From assembly GCF_905475395.1 (NCBI RefSeq), contig NC_058337.1, positions 101,116,368 through 101,180,367 on the forward strand: a stretch of 64,000 bases of DNA. Direction: 5' to 3'. The position numbers and the translations under genes were made by a program. The notes under the pieces were generated by a model that was given only the letters and a program-made list of their open reading frames with translations, had not been told where the DNA came from and ran no database searches. Every line of letters begins with the position of its first letter. Within the stretch, counting starts at the first letter, position 1. The stretch is from Chrysoperla carnea (lineage: Eukaryota; Arthropoda; Insecta; Neuroptera; Chrysopidae). Shown here piece after piece: positions 35,582 to 46,186 of this stretch.

Positions 35582-36640
35582 TTATACCATGTATATGTAT
35601 ATGAAAGATATCATAGATATTAAGTTTAGTCCCAAGTTTGTAACGCTTAAAAATATTGACGCTACGTATAAAATTTTGGTGTAGGTGTTCATAGAATGAC
35701 CTAATTAGATCATTTCCAGTTGTGTGTCCGTCTGTTTATCTGGCTGTCCGTAAGCACGATAACTCAAAAAGATGCTCAGGACATAAAAAGTGCGGCCGAG
35801 TTCGTAAATGAGCAACATAGGTCAATTATGTTTTGGATCCGTATGACCAGCCTTGTAAACCGTTAGAGATAGAACAAAAGTTTAAATAAAAAAATATTTC
35901 TCATAAAAAAAAAATAAACAACTTTTGTTTGAAACATTTTTTCGTAAACATCACTGTTTATGCGTGTGTGAGACCCCAGTCGTGTAATATATACACGACT
36001 GTGATTATCTAAGAGTGACCATCTTTTTTTGCTTATATGACGTAAAAAATAAATGATTGTGTAATCAACACTGTCTTTGCATGGTATTCACCAATTTAAC
36101 AGGTTGGCTGATAAGTCCCCGGTCTGACACATAAATGGCGTCGCTAGTATTAAATGCATATTATTTTTATATAGTACCAACCTTCAAATGATTCGTGTCA
36201 AAATTTGACGTCTGTAAGTCAATTAGTTTGTGAGATAGAGCGTCTTTTGTGAAGCAACTTTTGTTATTGTGAAAAAAATGGAAAAAATGGAATTTCGTGT
36301 TTTGATAAAATACTGTTTTCTGAAGGGAAAAAATACAGAGTCCGGAAACTCATTATCAAGCCAAGTTTTTGCTTCCACTGTATTTTTTCCCTTCAGAAAA
36401 CAGTATTTTATCAAAACACGAAATTCCTTTTTTTCCATTTTTTTCACAATAACAAAAGTCGCTTCACAAAAGACGCTCTATCTCACAAACTAATTGACTT
36501 ACAGACGTCAAATTTTGACACGAATCATTTGAAGGTTGGTACTATATAAAAATAATATGCATTTAATACTAGCGACGCCATCTATGTGTCAGACCGGGGA
36601 CTTATCAGCCAACCTATTATTCAGTCAATTGTTTGTTTAA
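35582..36640 (-). repeat. Family A copy 15, interrupted by a palindromic mariner
   Basis: Reverse-oriented family A runs from TTATACCATGTATATGTATA to CAACACTGTCTTTGCATGGT and CACCAATTTA. It is interrupted at 36099 and resumes at 36618 with TTCAGTCAATTGTTTGTTT. The target is the CAATTA|ACTCAGTC junction of the head palindrome. Confidence 0.9.
36099..36617 (-). mobile_element. Palindromic mariner derivative 1
   Basis: The ends carry the mariner terminus GGTTGGCTGATAAGTCCCCG as inverted copies, flanked by TA (36097-36098 and 36618-36619). The element is about 519 bp and almost wholly self-complementary. Each ~240-bp arm contains the mariner terminus, the 5' leader and an ATG-started N-terminal transposase segment M-E-K-K/M-E-F-R-V-L-I-K-Y. 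The ~39-nt loop (36339-36377) is asymmetric and sets the orientation as minus. The full-length transposase is absent. Confidence 0.92.
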
Positions 36641-36771
36641 TGATTCGAAATATAATTATCTTTAAGTATTATGTTTTTGTCAAGACGGTAATTCTTCTTC
36701 ACTGGAAAAAATTAACTACCATTTTCACATGGTTCTCCTACACGGCAAGAAATGTATGATGTGAAATAAAA

Positions 36772-37068
36772 TACCAGCACTTCCAGTGAAAAATTTTGGC
36801 GTTAAAGGAGGCTGTTATGACTAATTTGCAATTCTTTACATGTTAATGTTATAGAAAATGTCAAATTTAAATTATTGAAAAACACTAATTAATTAAACTT
36901 AATGCATTAAATATTGTGAAAAAAGAAATTACATTGCATTGTTATATTACATTACATTGCAATATTATTTTTTAAATGTAAATTATCATAATTATTTCTA
37001 TAATTAAAGTAGTGTATCGTTACCATGGATACGCCTCCAATAAAACTCACGCACGGTCCGAATAGATT
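36772..37068 (+). repeat. Family B copy 5
   Basis: From CCAGCACTTCCAGTGAAAAA through GGAGGCTGTTATGACTAATT to CGCCTCCAATAAAACTCACG and GCACGGTCCGAATAG. It has an internal deletion of about 80 bp relative to copy 6. Confidence 0.85.
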
Positions 37069-37463
37069 CATTTAGTATCTATGCTAGCAACAGTAATATT
37101 ACAATACTGATAGGACTATCCACCAGAGGTATTTTGGGTATTGCAACCAGTATGGTCTTTGCGCCCATACTTACTGCATTGAACAGTATAACGTTCACAC
37201 CGATACTGACATAATGATACCCACAAATAATTTCTTTCCGCGTATGCTACGTGTGTTAAAAATATCATTTTTAATTGCAGTTATCACTTCTAAGGTACGG
37301 TAAATTGTTAAATTTTAAAAGCGTGTTTATTGGGATTCTATTTACTTATATTATAAGTTTTAAATATTTCTTAATATTTTGGTTGCGTGACCCCAACTAC
37401 TTTAAAATAACTAATAAATAATTAATTTAATTTTTGAACATTGATTACAAATATTAAACAATA
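37069..37463. other. No gene seen
   Basis: Unassigned sequence between family B and the second mariner derivative. Confidence 0.4.
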
Positions 37464-37973
37464 ATAGGTTGGCTGATAAGTCCCCGGTCTGACACATAGA
37501 TGGCGTCGCTAGTATTAAATGCATATTATTTTTATATAGTACCAACCTTCAAATGATTCGTGTCAAAATTTGACGTCTGTAAGTCAATTAGTTTGTGAGA
37601 TAGAGCGTCTTTTGTGAAGCAACTTTTGTTATTGTGAAAAAAATGGAAAAAAAGGAATTTCGTGTTTTGATAAAATACTGTTTTCTGAAGGGAAAAAATA
37701 CAGTGGAAGCAAAAACTTGGCTTGATAATGAGTTTCCGGACTCTGTATTTTTTCCCTTCAGAAAACAGTATTTTATCAAAACACGAAATTCCATTTTTTC
37801 CATTTTTTTCACAATAACAAAAGTTGCTTCACAAAAGACGCTCTATCTCACAAACTAATTGACTTACAGACGTCAAATTTTGACACGAATCATTTGAAGG
37901 TTGGTACTATATAAAAATAATATGCATTTAATACTAGCGACGCCATCTATGTGTCAGACCGGGGACTTATCAG
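37464..37973 (+). mobile_element. Palindromic mariner derivative 2
   Basis: Same structure as 36099-36617 but in the opposite orientation, with the same loop read in reverse complement. From ATG 37643 the frame gives M-E-K-K-E-F-R-V-L-I-K-Y-C-F-L-K-G-K-N-T, then V-E-A-K-T-W-L-D-N-E-F-P-D-S. That is the first helix-turn-helix segment of irritans-type mariner transposases, after which the frame turns back into the inverted arm. The right terminus stops at CTTATCAG, missing about 9 bp. Confidence 0.92.
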
Positions 37974-38355
37974 TGTTATGTAATAGCATATGAAAATATG
38001 ACCTACATATTGACTAAGTATTCTATGTTTTAAGTCCTTGAATATATTGAAGATAGGCTCGCTAATAAAACAGATAAACTTATACATGTTATATATTTCT
38101 ACTCTAGCAAGTTTTTTCTGTCCTTCCCTTATCTTCCTGATTCCTTTATCAAATTCACAGATTAACCATTCATTTTCAAGCTTATTATGTCTAGGTTTGG
38201 CGAAAAATATACATACGGTTTAGAAATGTTCTGCTTAGGAAAAAACACGCTAGATAAAACATTTGAACGGAAAAACATCATAAATTTAAAATTTAAATAA
38301 TCAGGCAAACATGTTAATTTTTACAGATTCTCTCCTAACACTCTCTAGACATATA
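37974..38355. other. No gene seen
   Basis: The 61-codon frame here is a chance frame with no domain. Confidence 0.4.
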
Positions 38356-38863
38356 ATTGGGTATTATCGTTAGTGAAAAATAAATCATGAAATTTGAAAA
38401 AGTTAAAATTTATGTAAAAATATACTTAAACATTCAGATTTCGAGTCATAAAAGCACATTTTTCTTTTAAAATATTAAAATTAAAAATCGTAACTTTTAA
38501 ACTGTTTATCACGTGGCCTAAAACGCGGGTAATCCCTGCTCTGATGTCATAGCGGTATGAGTCATAGACCATCAGTTAGTTCAGTGTAGACAGCTGGGTA
38601 TAATATAAGTATTTATATTTATTATAATCAGATGTCTATGAATATATCTGTCAAATTTATTTCTGTTATTTCGTATAATGATACCCATATTACGTCATCA
38701 AATTGGATGCCCGCGTTTTTGACAGTTTAAAAAAGATTTAAAATTTAATTTAAGTTTTTGGCAAGAAAGCGTGTGTATTTTTCCGAAATAAATTTTTGGT
38801 GGCTTTTTATTAGCAACATCAACATTTTGAAGTACTTTTTCAAAAATAGTGGAATATCCTATT
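38356..38863 (-). repeat. Family K copy 2
   Basis: It is the reverse complement of 25199-25722 over almost its full length (GGGTATTATCGTTAGTG ... GGATGCCCGCGTTTTTGACA ... ATAGTGGAATATCCTA). Both copies hold the same stop-free stretch reading ...G-K-I-H-T-L-S-C-Q-K-L-K-L..., but there is no evidence that it is a protein. Confidence 0.78.
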
Positions 38864-39884
38864 ACTACATTTTCTCCCAATATAAATTTAAGAACTTTTG
38901 ATTTTTTTCATCACAATTCTAAGAAATTTGCTGTTTGTTATTGTTAGCTACGGGTACAGGGTAGCCAGGGAGTGGAATGCCTCACGGGTCGAGCTAGTAA
39001 TAATAATAATAATTTAATAGGTTTGTTGATATATGAAGGTCAAATGAGTATTTCACACCACATTAAATAGTATCGTGTGTTGTTTTGTAGTTGTAGTTAT
39101 AGTTTGAACTTGAACGTCAATCAACATTACACTAAAATAAGAGAATAGAATAGAATTGACATGACGTTTGTTAATGAATATTAGGAAACAGACTATATGG
39201 AGACATTTCAATTAATTATTATTAAACTCAACCTCTCATTTTCATCCATCCATTCATATTTAACTACATAATATTAATATTAAATACATGTAGATACACG
39301 TGGCTGTGGCTGTGGTTGTGGCTCTGTATAATAGTCATGTATTTTTAAATCAAAAGCTTATTCGTCTGTTGTTAAAAAGAAAATGATCAATAGGGTATTC
39401 CACTATTTTTGAAAAAGTACTTCAAAATGTTGATAATAAAAAGCCATAGATATTACATATAAGACTTTGTTTTGCTAAAAGGAGATGGGCAACGATTTTT
39501 GAATGCTTATAACTGCTTCATATTTTAATAAATTTTAATTTCACTTTCAAATTTTTTATGATATCAAGTCTTTATTAATTTTTTTATTATATAGTATTTT
39601 ATAGTAATATTATATAAAACTAGTCTTAAAGTAGTCTTATTGCACAATGAAAATAAATTAGCTTCGCTTCAAATGGGTTATTCTGTGTATACTCAATGTC
39701 ACAAAAAATGCTCGTTTTAAAACATTCTAAGTGTTACTATTATAACATAACATATGATGAGTACGCTTAGAATGTTTTAACTGTGGCACTTTTTTTGACA
39801 GTGAGGTATATGGAAGAAAACTAACTATAACAATTTGACCATTACCCTGGAAAGAATCAAATATCAGGACCATCAATGGTTTGA
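38864..39884. other. No intact gene; short K fragment
   Basis: A family K end fragment lies at 39388-39450. An imperfect palindromic stretch lies at 39715-39785 (AAACATTCTAAGTG / CTTAGAATGTTTTAA). Otherwise unassigned. Confidence 0.45.
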
Positions 39885-40590
39885 GGGGACTTCAAAATAC
39901 TCACGATGCTTTTGGGTCAGCAAGCAGGCTATACTAAATACTCATGCTTTTTATGCTTATGGAGTAGAGCCAGAAAACAGCACTGGACTAAAAGTGATTG
40001 GCCACCCCGAGGAACTTTAAAACCTAGGCAGAAAAATGTTGTCAAAAACCTCTCCATATCAAATTGGGTTTGATGAAACAATTTGTAAAATCACTGCAAA
40101 AGGATGGAGACTGTTTTAAATATCTATGTACAAAATTCCCGAAGCGGCCAGAAACAATGTTGAAAGAGGGAGATTTCACTGGTCCCGACATAAGAAGAAT
40201 TTTAACTGACACCCTCTTTGTGGAAAGTATGATTGGGAAGGAAAAAGAAGCTTGGATATCGTTCAAGGATGTAATGCGAAAGTTTTTGGGAAATACTAAG
40301 GATCCTGACTACAAAACCATTGTTCAACTAGCAGCATACGAAGTTCAACGCTGCAAGATAAGCCTGAAGGTCCATTTTTTCACTCCCATAGAATATTTTC
40401 CTGAAAACCTGGGAGCTTACAGTGAAGAACAGGGGGAGCGGTTTCATCAGGATGTCCGCGATATCGAGAGACGGTACCAAGGAAGATGGGAGTTCACTAT
40501 GCTTGCAGGCTACTGTATAATTTTTAATAAACGAGTGTTTGAATTTGCAAAAAAACCTTACTTGATAGAAAAAAATGGCCATCACTTCTG
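39885..40590 (+). pseudogene. Broken copy of a repeated insect protein family (LGQQ..YTKY / FPENLG..SEEQGERFHQD type)
   Basis: Frame 3 from 39885 reads G-D-F-K-I-L-T-M-L-L-G-Q-Q-A-G-Y-T-K-Y and then C-F-L-C-L-W with K-S-D-W-P-P-R. A frameshift near 40050 moves the reading to frame 2, which gives P-L-H-I-K-L-G-L-M-K-Q-F-V-K-S-L, C-F-K-Y-L-C-T-K-F-P, E-K-E-A-W-I-S-F-K-D-V, then Y-F-P-E-N-L-G-A-Y-S-E-E-Q-G-E-R-F-H-Q-D (about 40389-40449) and R-R-Y-Q-G-R-W. The end, L-A-G-Y-C, replaces the L-A-D-Y-C-W I expect. I recognise these motifs, from memory, in many multicopy uncharacterised arthropod and cnidarian proteins, probably carried by a mobile element. The function is unknown to me. The N-terminal half is missing and an in-frame stop precedes 39885. 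The CXXC-like C-F-L-C may bind metal. GC content is higher than the surroundings, which fits a recent insertion. Confidence 0.8.
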
Positions 40591-41187
40591 AAATCAGGGC
40601 ATTCTTAAACATATAATTTAGTAAAAATATCTCATGCAGCTGGCAAATTTTTTTTTTGCAGACCTGTGTAATTTTTTTTTCTGTGGTAAAGATATTCTAA
40701 AACTTAAAAATTGTCAAAGTTATTGTCATTCCATATTGATCACAAACATGGTTTATAATTTTTTTTATACATATAAAATTGTTCGTTGTATTTAATTTAG
40801 CGTGACATTATCATGTTCTTTCTATAGATTAAAAACGTGTCTATATATTGATATCCATATCAAAATTATTAAAATCAGTTGAGCCGTTATAAAATTATGA
40901 AGGAATCCAGACATATGTAAATAAATGACAGACGATGATGATTAAAGCTGTAATCAAATGAATTCCCTTCTCTCCGCGTGGTTGGCTAACAATTGAAATG
41001 TAATTAAATTTACTAAGTATCAAAATGTAATAGATGATAAAATCAAGTAGTCACAGTGAATGAAATTCGAAATATCCATATTTTTTTCTAAATGATTACC
41101 CCGATAATTTGTGCAACTGTTATTACATTAGAAAAAAAATTTGGATCATTTTACGCTGTTGAATGTTGTCCAAGACTTCAGAATTTT
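40591..41187. other. No gene seen
   Basis: Non-coding AT-rich sequence between the broken gene and family A copy 16. Confidence 0.4.
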
Positions 41188-41723
41188 TATACCATGCATA
41201 TGTGTAATATGCAAGGTATACTAAGTTTAGTCCCAAGTTTGTAACGCTTAAAAATATTGAGGCTACGCACAAAGTTTTGGTATAGGTATTCATAAAATCA
41301 CCTAATTAGTCCATTTCCGGCTGTCCGTCCGTCTGTCAACTCGATAACTCTAAAACGAAAAAAGATATCAAGCTGAAATTTACAGTGTATTTTTTCCAGC
41401 GGACTAAAAAGTGAGGTCGAGTTCGTAAATGAGCAACATAGGCCATTTGGGTCTTGGGTCCGTAGGACCCATCTTGTAAATCGTCAGAGATAGAACAAAA
41501 GTTTAAAAGAATAACCAACTTTTGTTTGAAACATTTTTTCGTCAACATCACTGTTTACCCGTGAGGGCACAAATTACGCGTAATTTGTATAGTATGTATT
41601 ATATGGATATATCAGTTATGTATGTGTGACATGTGTGTATGTATAATGTGATAGAGTAATCATCACTGTCTATGCATGGTATTTCAACAATTAACTCAGT
41701 CAATTGTATGTTTTCACTTGTTT
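41188..41723 (-). repeat. Family A copy 16 (near full length)
   Basis: Reverse orientation, TTATACCATGCATATGTGTA to CAATTAACTCAGTCAATTG. The microsatellite is reduced to GTCCGTCCGTCTGTC. The short frame on the minus strand is repeat sequence. Confidence 0.92.
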
Positions 41724-43027
41724 TTGTTCAAATTCAGGATTTTTTATTTTTGTTATGTTTTGGGTTTTTATATTTATATATTATATATTTTTTATTTTTT
41801 TATATTAAAACGGCTCCTAAGATGCTTCATTCCAGCATCTGTCCTGCTACAATGAAAATAAAATCGAACAAAAGTTTTCTGCAAGATATGGAAGAACCAC
41901 CAAAAATCGTTAAAGAAAAACAATAAACTTTTCTCGAAGTTCGAAATGCTTCAAACTAAAGAATTTAAATACGGGTTATGAAATTTCTGATGTAGATTTC
42001 TCTGAAAACTTGTATAGATTTTTAGATTCCTTTTGGCCATCAAAGAAAAACACAAAGATAATGATCAAAACTTCAAATGATTGTATTCAACCCTGATTCA
42101 AATAATAGAAAAAGTACAGAATACAAAAGATTTTATTTCATGTTTCATTAATCATAATGACAGTGACTTTGATGGCAATCAATCATTATTCCCACGACGA
42201 ATACAGAGAAACGAAAAACATATTGCTGAAATAGTAGTATATATGTTACCGTTAAAGTATATATTGCAGTCATTTAACTAGAATGGAAATATGGCACAAT
42301 ACTAATTCTAGCCACCAAAATAGTTTGTTCTGACTTAAAACTTCGCTTACTCAACTCCTCTCAGTTAAATTCAGTTAACACGGGTGGAGCTAATCTAGAA
42401 CTATATATAGTATTTTATTTTTCGAATGCAAGATAGGAAAGAAATTTAACCCAGCTTTAAACCGGTTAAGTGGAATTAGTATGGGTTGGTGTTTTTTTGA
42501 GACTTGAATGACTTTCTACCCATAGTATAGCCAAACATCAGTAGGAATTATTTAGTTATAATCCTTTTACTAAGAGATTGTTTGGTATTCCAGTCCGAGC
42601 CTACCTGATAGACGTTCCTTTCCGATTTTTCGGTGTTCTAGTTTGTTTTTTCTGACCGGTATTTCATATTTCATGAAAGGTGGATGATTTTTGTAATAAA
42701 GATTCCAAATGAGACTCTAATACTTCGAAACCAAAAAAGCCATATTAATTTTGACAGCCCTATGACGCCGAATATCTGAAGATGGTCTCCCATAGGTATT
42801 GTAAAATTTGATTTATTAAAAATAAAATTATTTAACAAAAATTAAAAGATTTACTTGTAATTTCATTCTTGTTCTTTTTACCTTATTATATACTTTAACG
42901 GTAACACATACATACACTTACATATTACAAATACACATGAATGTTTAGAACCACTGCGTAATTTACAATATATCAAAAACCTGTGACGTCATATATATTT
43001 ATTTTATTTGATTTTTATGCTTATGCT
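41724..43027. other. No gene seen
   Basis: The frames at 41672-41926 (which begins inside family A) and 42081-42281 show no recognisable domain and are not called. Confidence 0.4.
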
Positions 43028-43115
43028 AAAAAAAACGTAATTTATTTCAGACATTTTTATATAAATGGGAAAATTAGAAAATAAAAAGAAGTGAAAACCA
43101 AAAATATAAAAACAC
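43028..43115 (+). repeat. Direct repeat partner of 44140-44225
   Basis: AATTTATTTCAGACATTTTT, GGGAAAATTA, GAAAATAAAA and AACACTTGTTTATATAC here correspond to ATTTTATTTCAGACATTTTT, GGGAAAATTAAG, ACTAAAAAATATGG and ACACTTGTGTTTGTGTATG at 44147-44250. A diverged duplication flanks the inverted repeat at 43661-44034. Confidence 0.5.
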
Positions 43116-43660
43116 TTGTTTATATACAATTTTTTTAATTTATTAAGGTTGTTCGATGAGTAAACCATAAGTTGAAATTTTAGAACTTAAACTTTGATAC
43201 GCCAATGCTTGATACTTTCTGACTTTCAGCAAAGAAGGAATTTAAACGATTGACTAGCAAAAAGTGCAGCTTTGAGGGGGCCGCGAGTTTTTTTATCTAA
43301 TCCTTCTAATATTTTAACTCTTGAAAATGCGACATGAACCAATAGAAGTTTCTTTTTCTTCAATATCTACAACAGCTTTATCTAATGTTAAAGCTTACGA
43401 TTTGAGAATTGTACTTGCAAAAGCTTATAGGGTTGTTTACATCAATCATGTAACTGTCTGTTTATACTAATTATGTATACACGATTAATGGTAATATTTA
43501 AATACCAAAAACCATATTAAATAAAATCAGTTAAAAAGAGTATACTTGATATGGATAGCCATGCGACTACAAACACCAATCAGTGTTTTACGTCACTGCA
43601 TACATAATCCCCTGTTAAAACATCTGTTTTACAGGTATTTAAATGAATTTAGTAAAGCTG

Positions 43661-44034
43661 AAAATTGTTATATATATTGTATATTGCAAATAAATAACAG
43701 TTATGCCAGTCAGTTAAGTGTTAGAACAGAGCTGGTCAGTCAGTATACTCATACTAATATAATAAAAGAAAAAAAAAAAGAAATGCAAAAATTTTTTTTG
43801 TTTTCGGCGACTGACGGGAGTTGTTTCACAATATGGTTGACTGACCATTTTATTTAATGTTAATATACAATTAAGAACCTTTATAATAATTTTCAAGTTT
43901 AATAAATGAATTCCATCTTATTTATTTATGGTACATACATTAGGACTGATTGACCAGCTCTGTTCTAATATATAACTGACTGACTGACATAACTGTTATT
44001 TATATGCAATATACAATCTGTATAACAATTTTTT
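43661..44034. repeat. Inverted repeat with ~85-bp arms
   Basis: Left arm 43661-43743 (AAAATTGTTATATATATTGT ... GTTAGAACAGAGCTGGTCAG) and right arm 43949-44034 (GACCAGCTCTGTTCTAA ... ACAATCTGTATAACAATTTT) are complementary with scattered mismatches. The ~205-bp loop adds further GACTGACC/GGTCAGTC words. Probably a MITE. The 103-codon frame here overlaps the left arm and is not a gene. Confidence 0.75.
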
Positions 44035-45563
44035 TGGCCTGGCTGTCCCCTTATTATACTCAATATTTTTGATAGAAAACATCTTCATCTTAAGCCATTC
44101 TTGATATAGCAGCAATAAGGGTGGCGTGATTGAATTACCTGGAAAATTAATTTTATTTCAGACATTTTTAGAAACGGGAAAATTAAGAAACTAAAAAATA
44201 TGGAAACAAAAAAAAATATATATATACATATACACTTGTGTTTGTGTATGTATATTTTTTACTCTTATTAAATTCAATGCAATCCACTCAATAAAGGCAG
44301 TCAGACTTTACATGTATATCTATATGTATATTATGTTGGTTTCTATATACGAATGAGTATATTATATCGTTCTAGTAGTGCGACGGCTAAAACGTCTGAC
44401 TACTTTGCAGAAAACTAACCATGTTTTCAATTTTATCATCATCTTTGTTTCGTTTACTACTATCACACAATATCACTTTTACTATTATGAGTACAGGATG
44501 GTCTGTAGTTCAGGCAATTTGTTTTCAATGCGACAATTGACTTTATTTGAAAATTAATTATTTAATGAATAGTTCAATTTTCCTAATGAATAGTTCAACA
44601 AGTCGAAGCATTGTGATCCTAATGATGTATTATATAGAATTATTGGATTTATTGTCACCTGAAGAAAACGGTTATAATTGTGCCAATTCAAGTCCATGAA
44701 TCTGTCTTGTGCTCATTATTTCGCTAAAGAATTTGTCGTAAAATTTTTTTCAAGCTTTTATTTAACTTGGAATGTTTGTGTGTTTGTTCGGGTGAAATCT
44801 TGGATGGCTGTGACGTCATTCTAAATTCAACATGGCGACCGCCCAAGATGACGAAATAGTTATTTTTTAAGTACTCCCATGATATATGGATATCAAATGA
44901 ATGGGGTAAATCGGATGACAATAAACATGACCTGTTTTTCCCATCGCCTCCACCATATTTGATATACATACTTTTTTTAGTTTTTAAATAAAATTTAAAT
45001 AAAAAATACTTTTTAAAATAAGTTTTTATTGTAATAAAAAGTTGAAAATAATTATTTCTACGAGCCACTCATACGTGGCCATTTGTAAATGCTTGAGACG
45101 GTCCGAATCATCTTTGTTAATTTAAATTGAGCACCTCCAGCTTTTATAATTAGCCATGTATAGTGTATTTCAATCCATAAAACTAATTATTTTCTATTTT
45201 TATGTACAGTAAAAGCTTGTCCTTTTATTGTTTTTAATTTTTTTTTTATAATTTACTACAAATGTTGTAAAGATATTAAATTAAATAAAAAAATTTTTAT
45301 ATAGAAAAATTGGTTATTTTTTTCATCTCTATATTTTGAAGTGAATACTAAAATCAACTGGCAAAGGCCAATCTTGAAAATTTCAAAGTGTACTTTTGAG
45401 TTCAATAGGGAAATATAATTTTTTTCTCATTTTCTTTTCTAAACTTGGTTTGGTAGACTCTTCATTTTGCGATATTTTTATATTTATCAATTATTTAACT
45501 AAACTAATTCTCAATTCAAAGAATTCTGTAAAACGAAATTAATAACTTTTTCTTTTTTCACAG
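44035..45563. other. No gene seen
   Basis: The minus-strand 114-codon frame (44724-45068) has repeat-like composition. The GTGACGTCATTCTAAATTCA / AACATGGCGACC patch is a common type of insect dispersed-repeat wording. Not called. Confidence 0.4.
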
Positions 45564-45604
45564 GTATGTGTAATTATGAATGTCATTTACGAGTTCTCGT
45601 TTTT
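45564..45604 (+). CDS. Candidate 41-nt micro-exon or recursive splice site
   Basis: Seen: a polypyrimidine tract and CAG (TTTTTCTTTTTTCACAG, ending at 45563), then GTATGT, then after 41 nt a strong donor GTAAGTAT at 45605. A branch-point-like TTAATAAC lies upstream. Joined to the exon ending at 7122 (phase 1), the 41 nt complete a Gly codon and give thirteen further codons, M-C-N-Y-E-C-H-L-R-V-L-V-F, with no stop and ending in phase 0. Known: recursive splice sites have the form AG|GT and occur in very long insect introns, sometimes followed by a cryptic exon. Inference only; chance cannot be excluded. Confidence 0.3.
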
Positions 45605-45925
45605 GTAAGTATAAAAATAAAATTTTGATTGGATTTTTTGGTTACCGTGTACAAATTCGATCTATGCAGCTTAAAACAGTTGAAAATATGGATAACTAAA
45701 ACGTTCGTTGGACTTTAAAAACAGTTAGAATTAGGTTGATCGATACATTTTTTCACTGTCATTAATTATCTGCTCCAGACATGCAGCAAAATAAAAAGGT
45801 GTAGTAATAAGAATTTCATCTCGAGAAGACGTATGTACAATTTTTTAGCTCTATTAGAAGAGACATTATGAGCGAAAAAGCGAGCGTAATAAATTACGCG
45901 CCATTACCTTTTTTGCAATAACTTA

Positions 45926-46186
45926 ATAGGTTAGGTTACGCTAGGTTATATTGGCTCTCCACGAAGGACACACTTAGGCTATAGAGCCCATTGTGATACC
46001 ATATATGTGTTTTACCACATTTCCGCTGATTTTTATTTATCAGCTCATCAATTTCTATGCACTATACCTGCCCATCACAACTATTAATTAAATGAATTTT
46101 GTTGCGACGACGGGAATCGAACCCGCTACCCTAAGCATACCGCGGACGGAATTGGTAACGCCTTAACCAACATCCTATAACTCAGA
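45926..46186 (-). mobile_element. tRNA-derived SINE (family D) copy 2, intact Pol III promoter
   Basis: On the minus strand it starts with a tRNA-like head: A box TGGTTAAGGCG (46159-46169) and a perfect B box GGTTCGATTCC (46114-46124), about 35 bp apart. The body follows (GATGGGCAGGTATAGTGCAT, AATCAGCGGAAATGTGG, CACAATGGGCTCTATAGCC, GTGTGTCCTTCGTGGAGAGC), with a tail of AACCTAGCGTAACCTAACCT. The head looks tRNA-derived but does not fold into a complete functional tRNA. The tail repeats the AACCT unit, the complement of the insect telomeric TTAGG. Confidence 0.92.

Noticed and set aside
36223..37858. Four 74-codon frames in the mariner palindromes as genes
   Set aside because: They are the same N-terminal transposase segment read into its own inverted arm, so they are artefacts of the palindrome.
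40042..40612. Minus-strand frames over 40-40.6 kb
   Set aside because: They are antisense shadows of the broken protein gene on the plus strand.
43546..43857. 103-codon plus-strand frame
   Set aside because: It overlaps one arm of an inverted repeat and has no recognisable motif.
44724..45068. 114-codon minus-strand frame
   Set aside because: It is low complexity at both ends, has no recognised domain, and lies in repeat-like sequence.
46114..46172. Possible tRNA gene on the minus strand (A and B boxes present)
   Set aside because: It continues into a SINE body shared with 27188-27446, and the head does not give a complete cloverleaf, so it is a SINE promoter.
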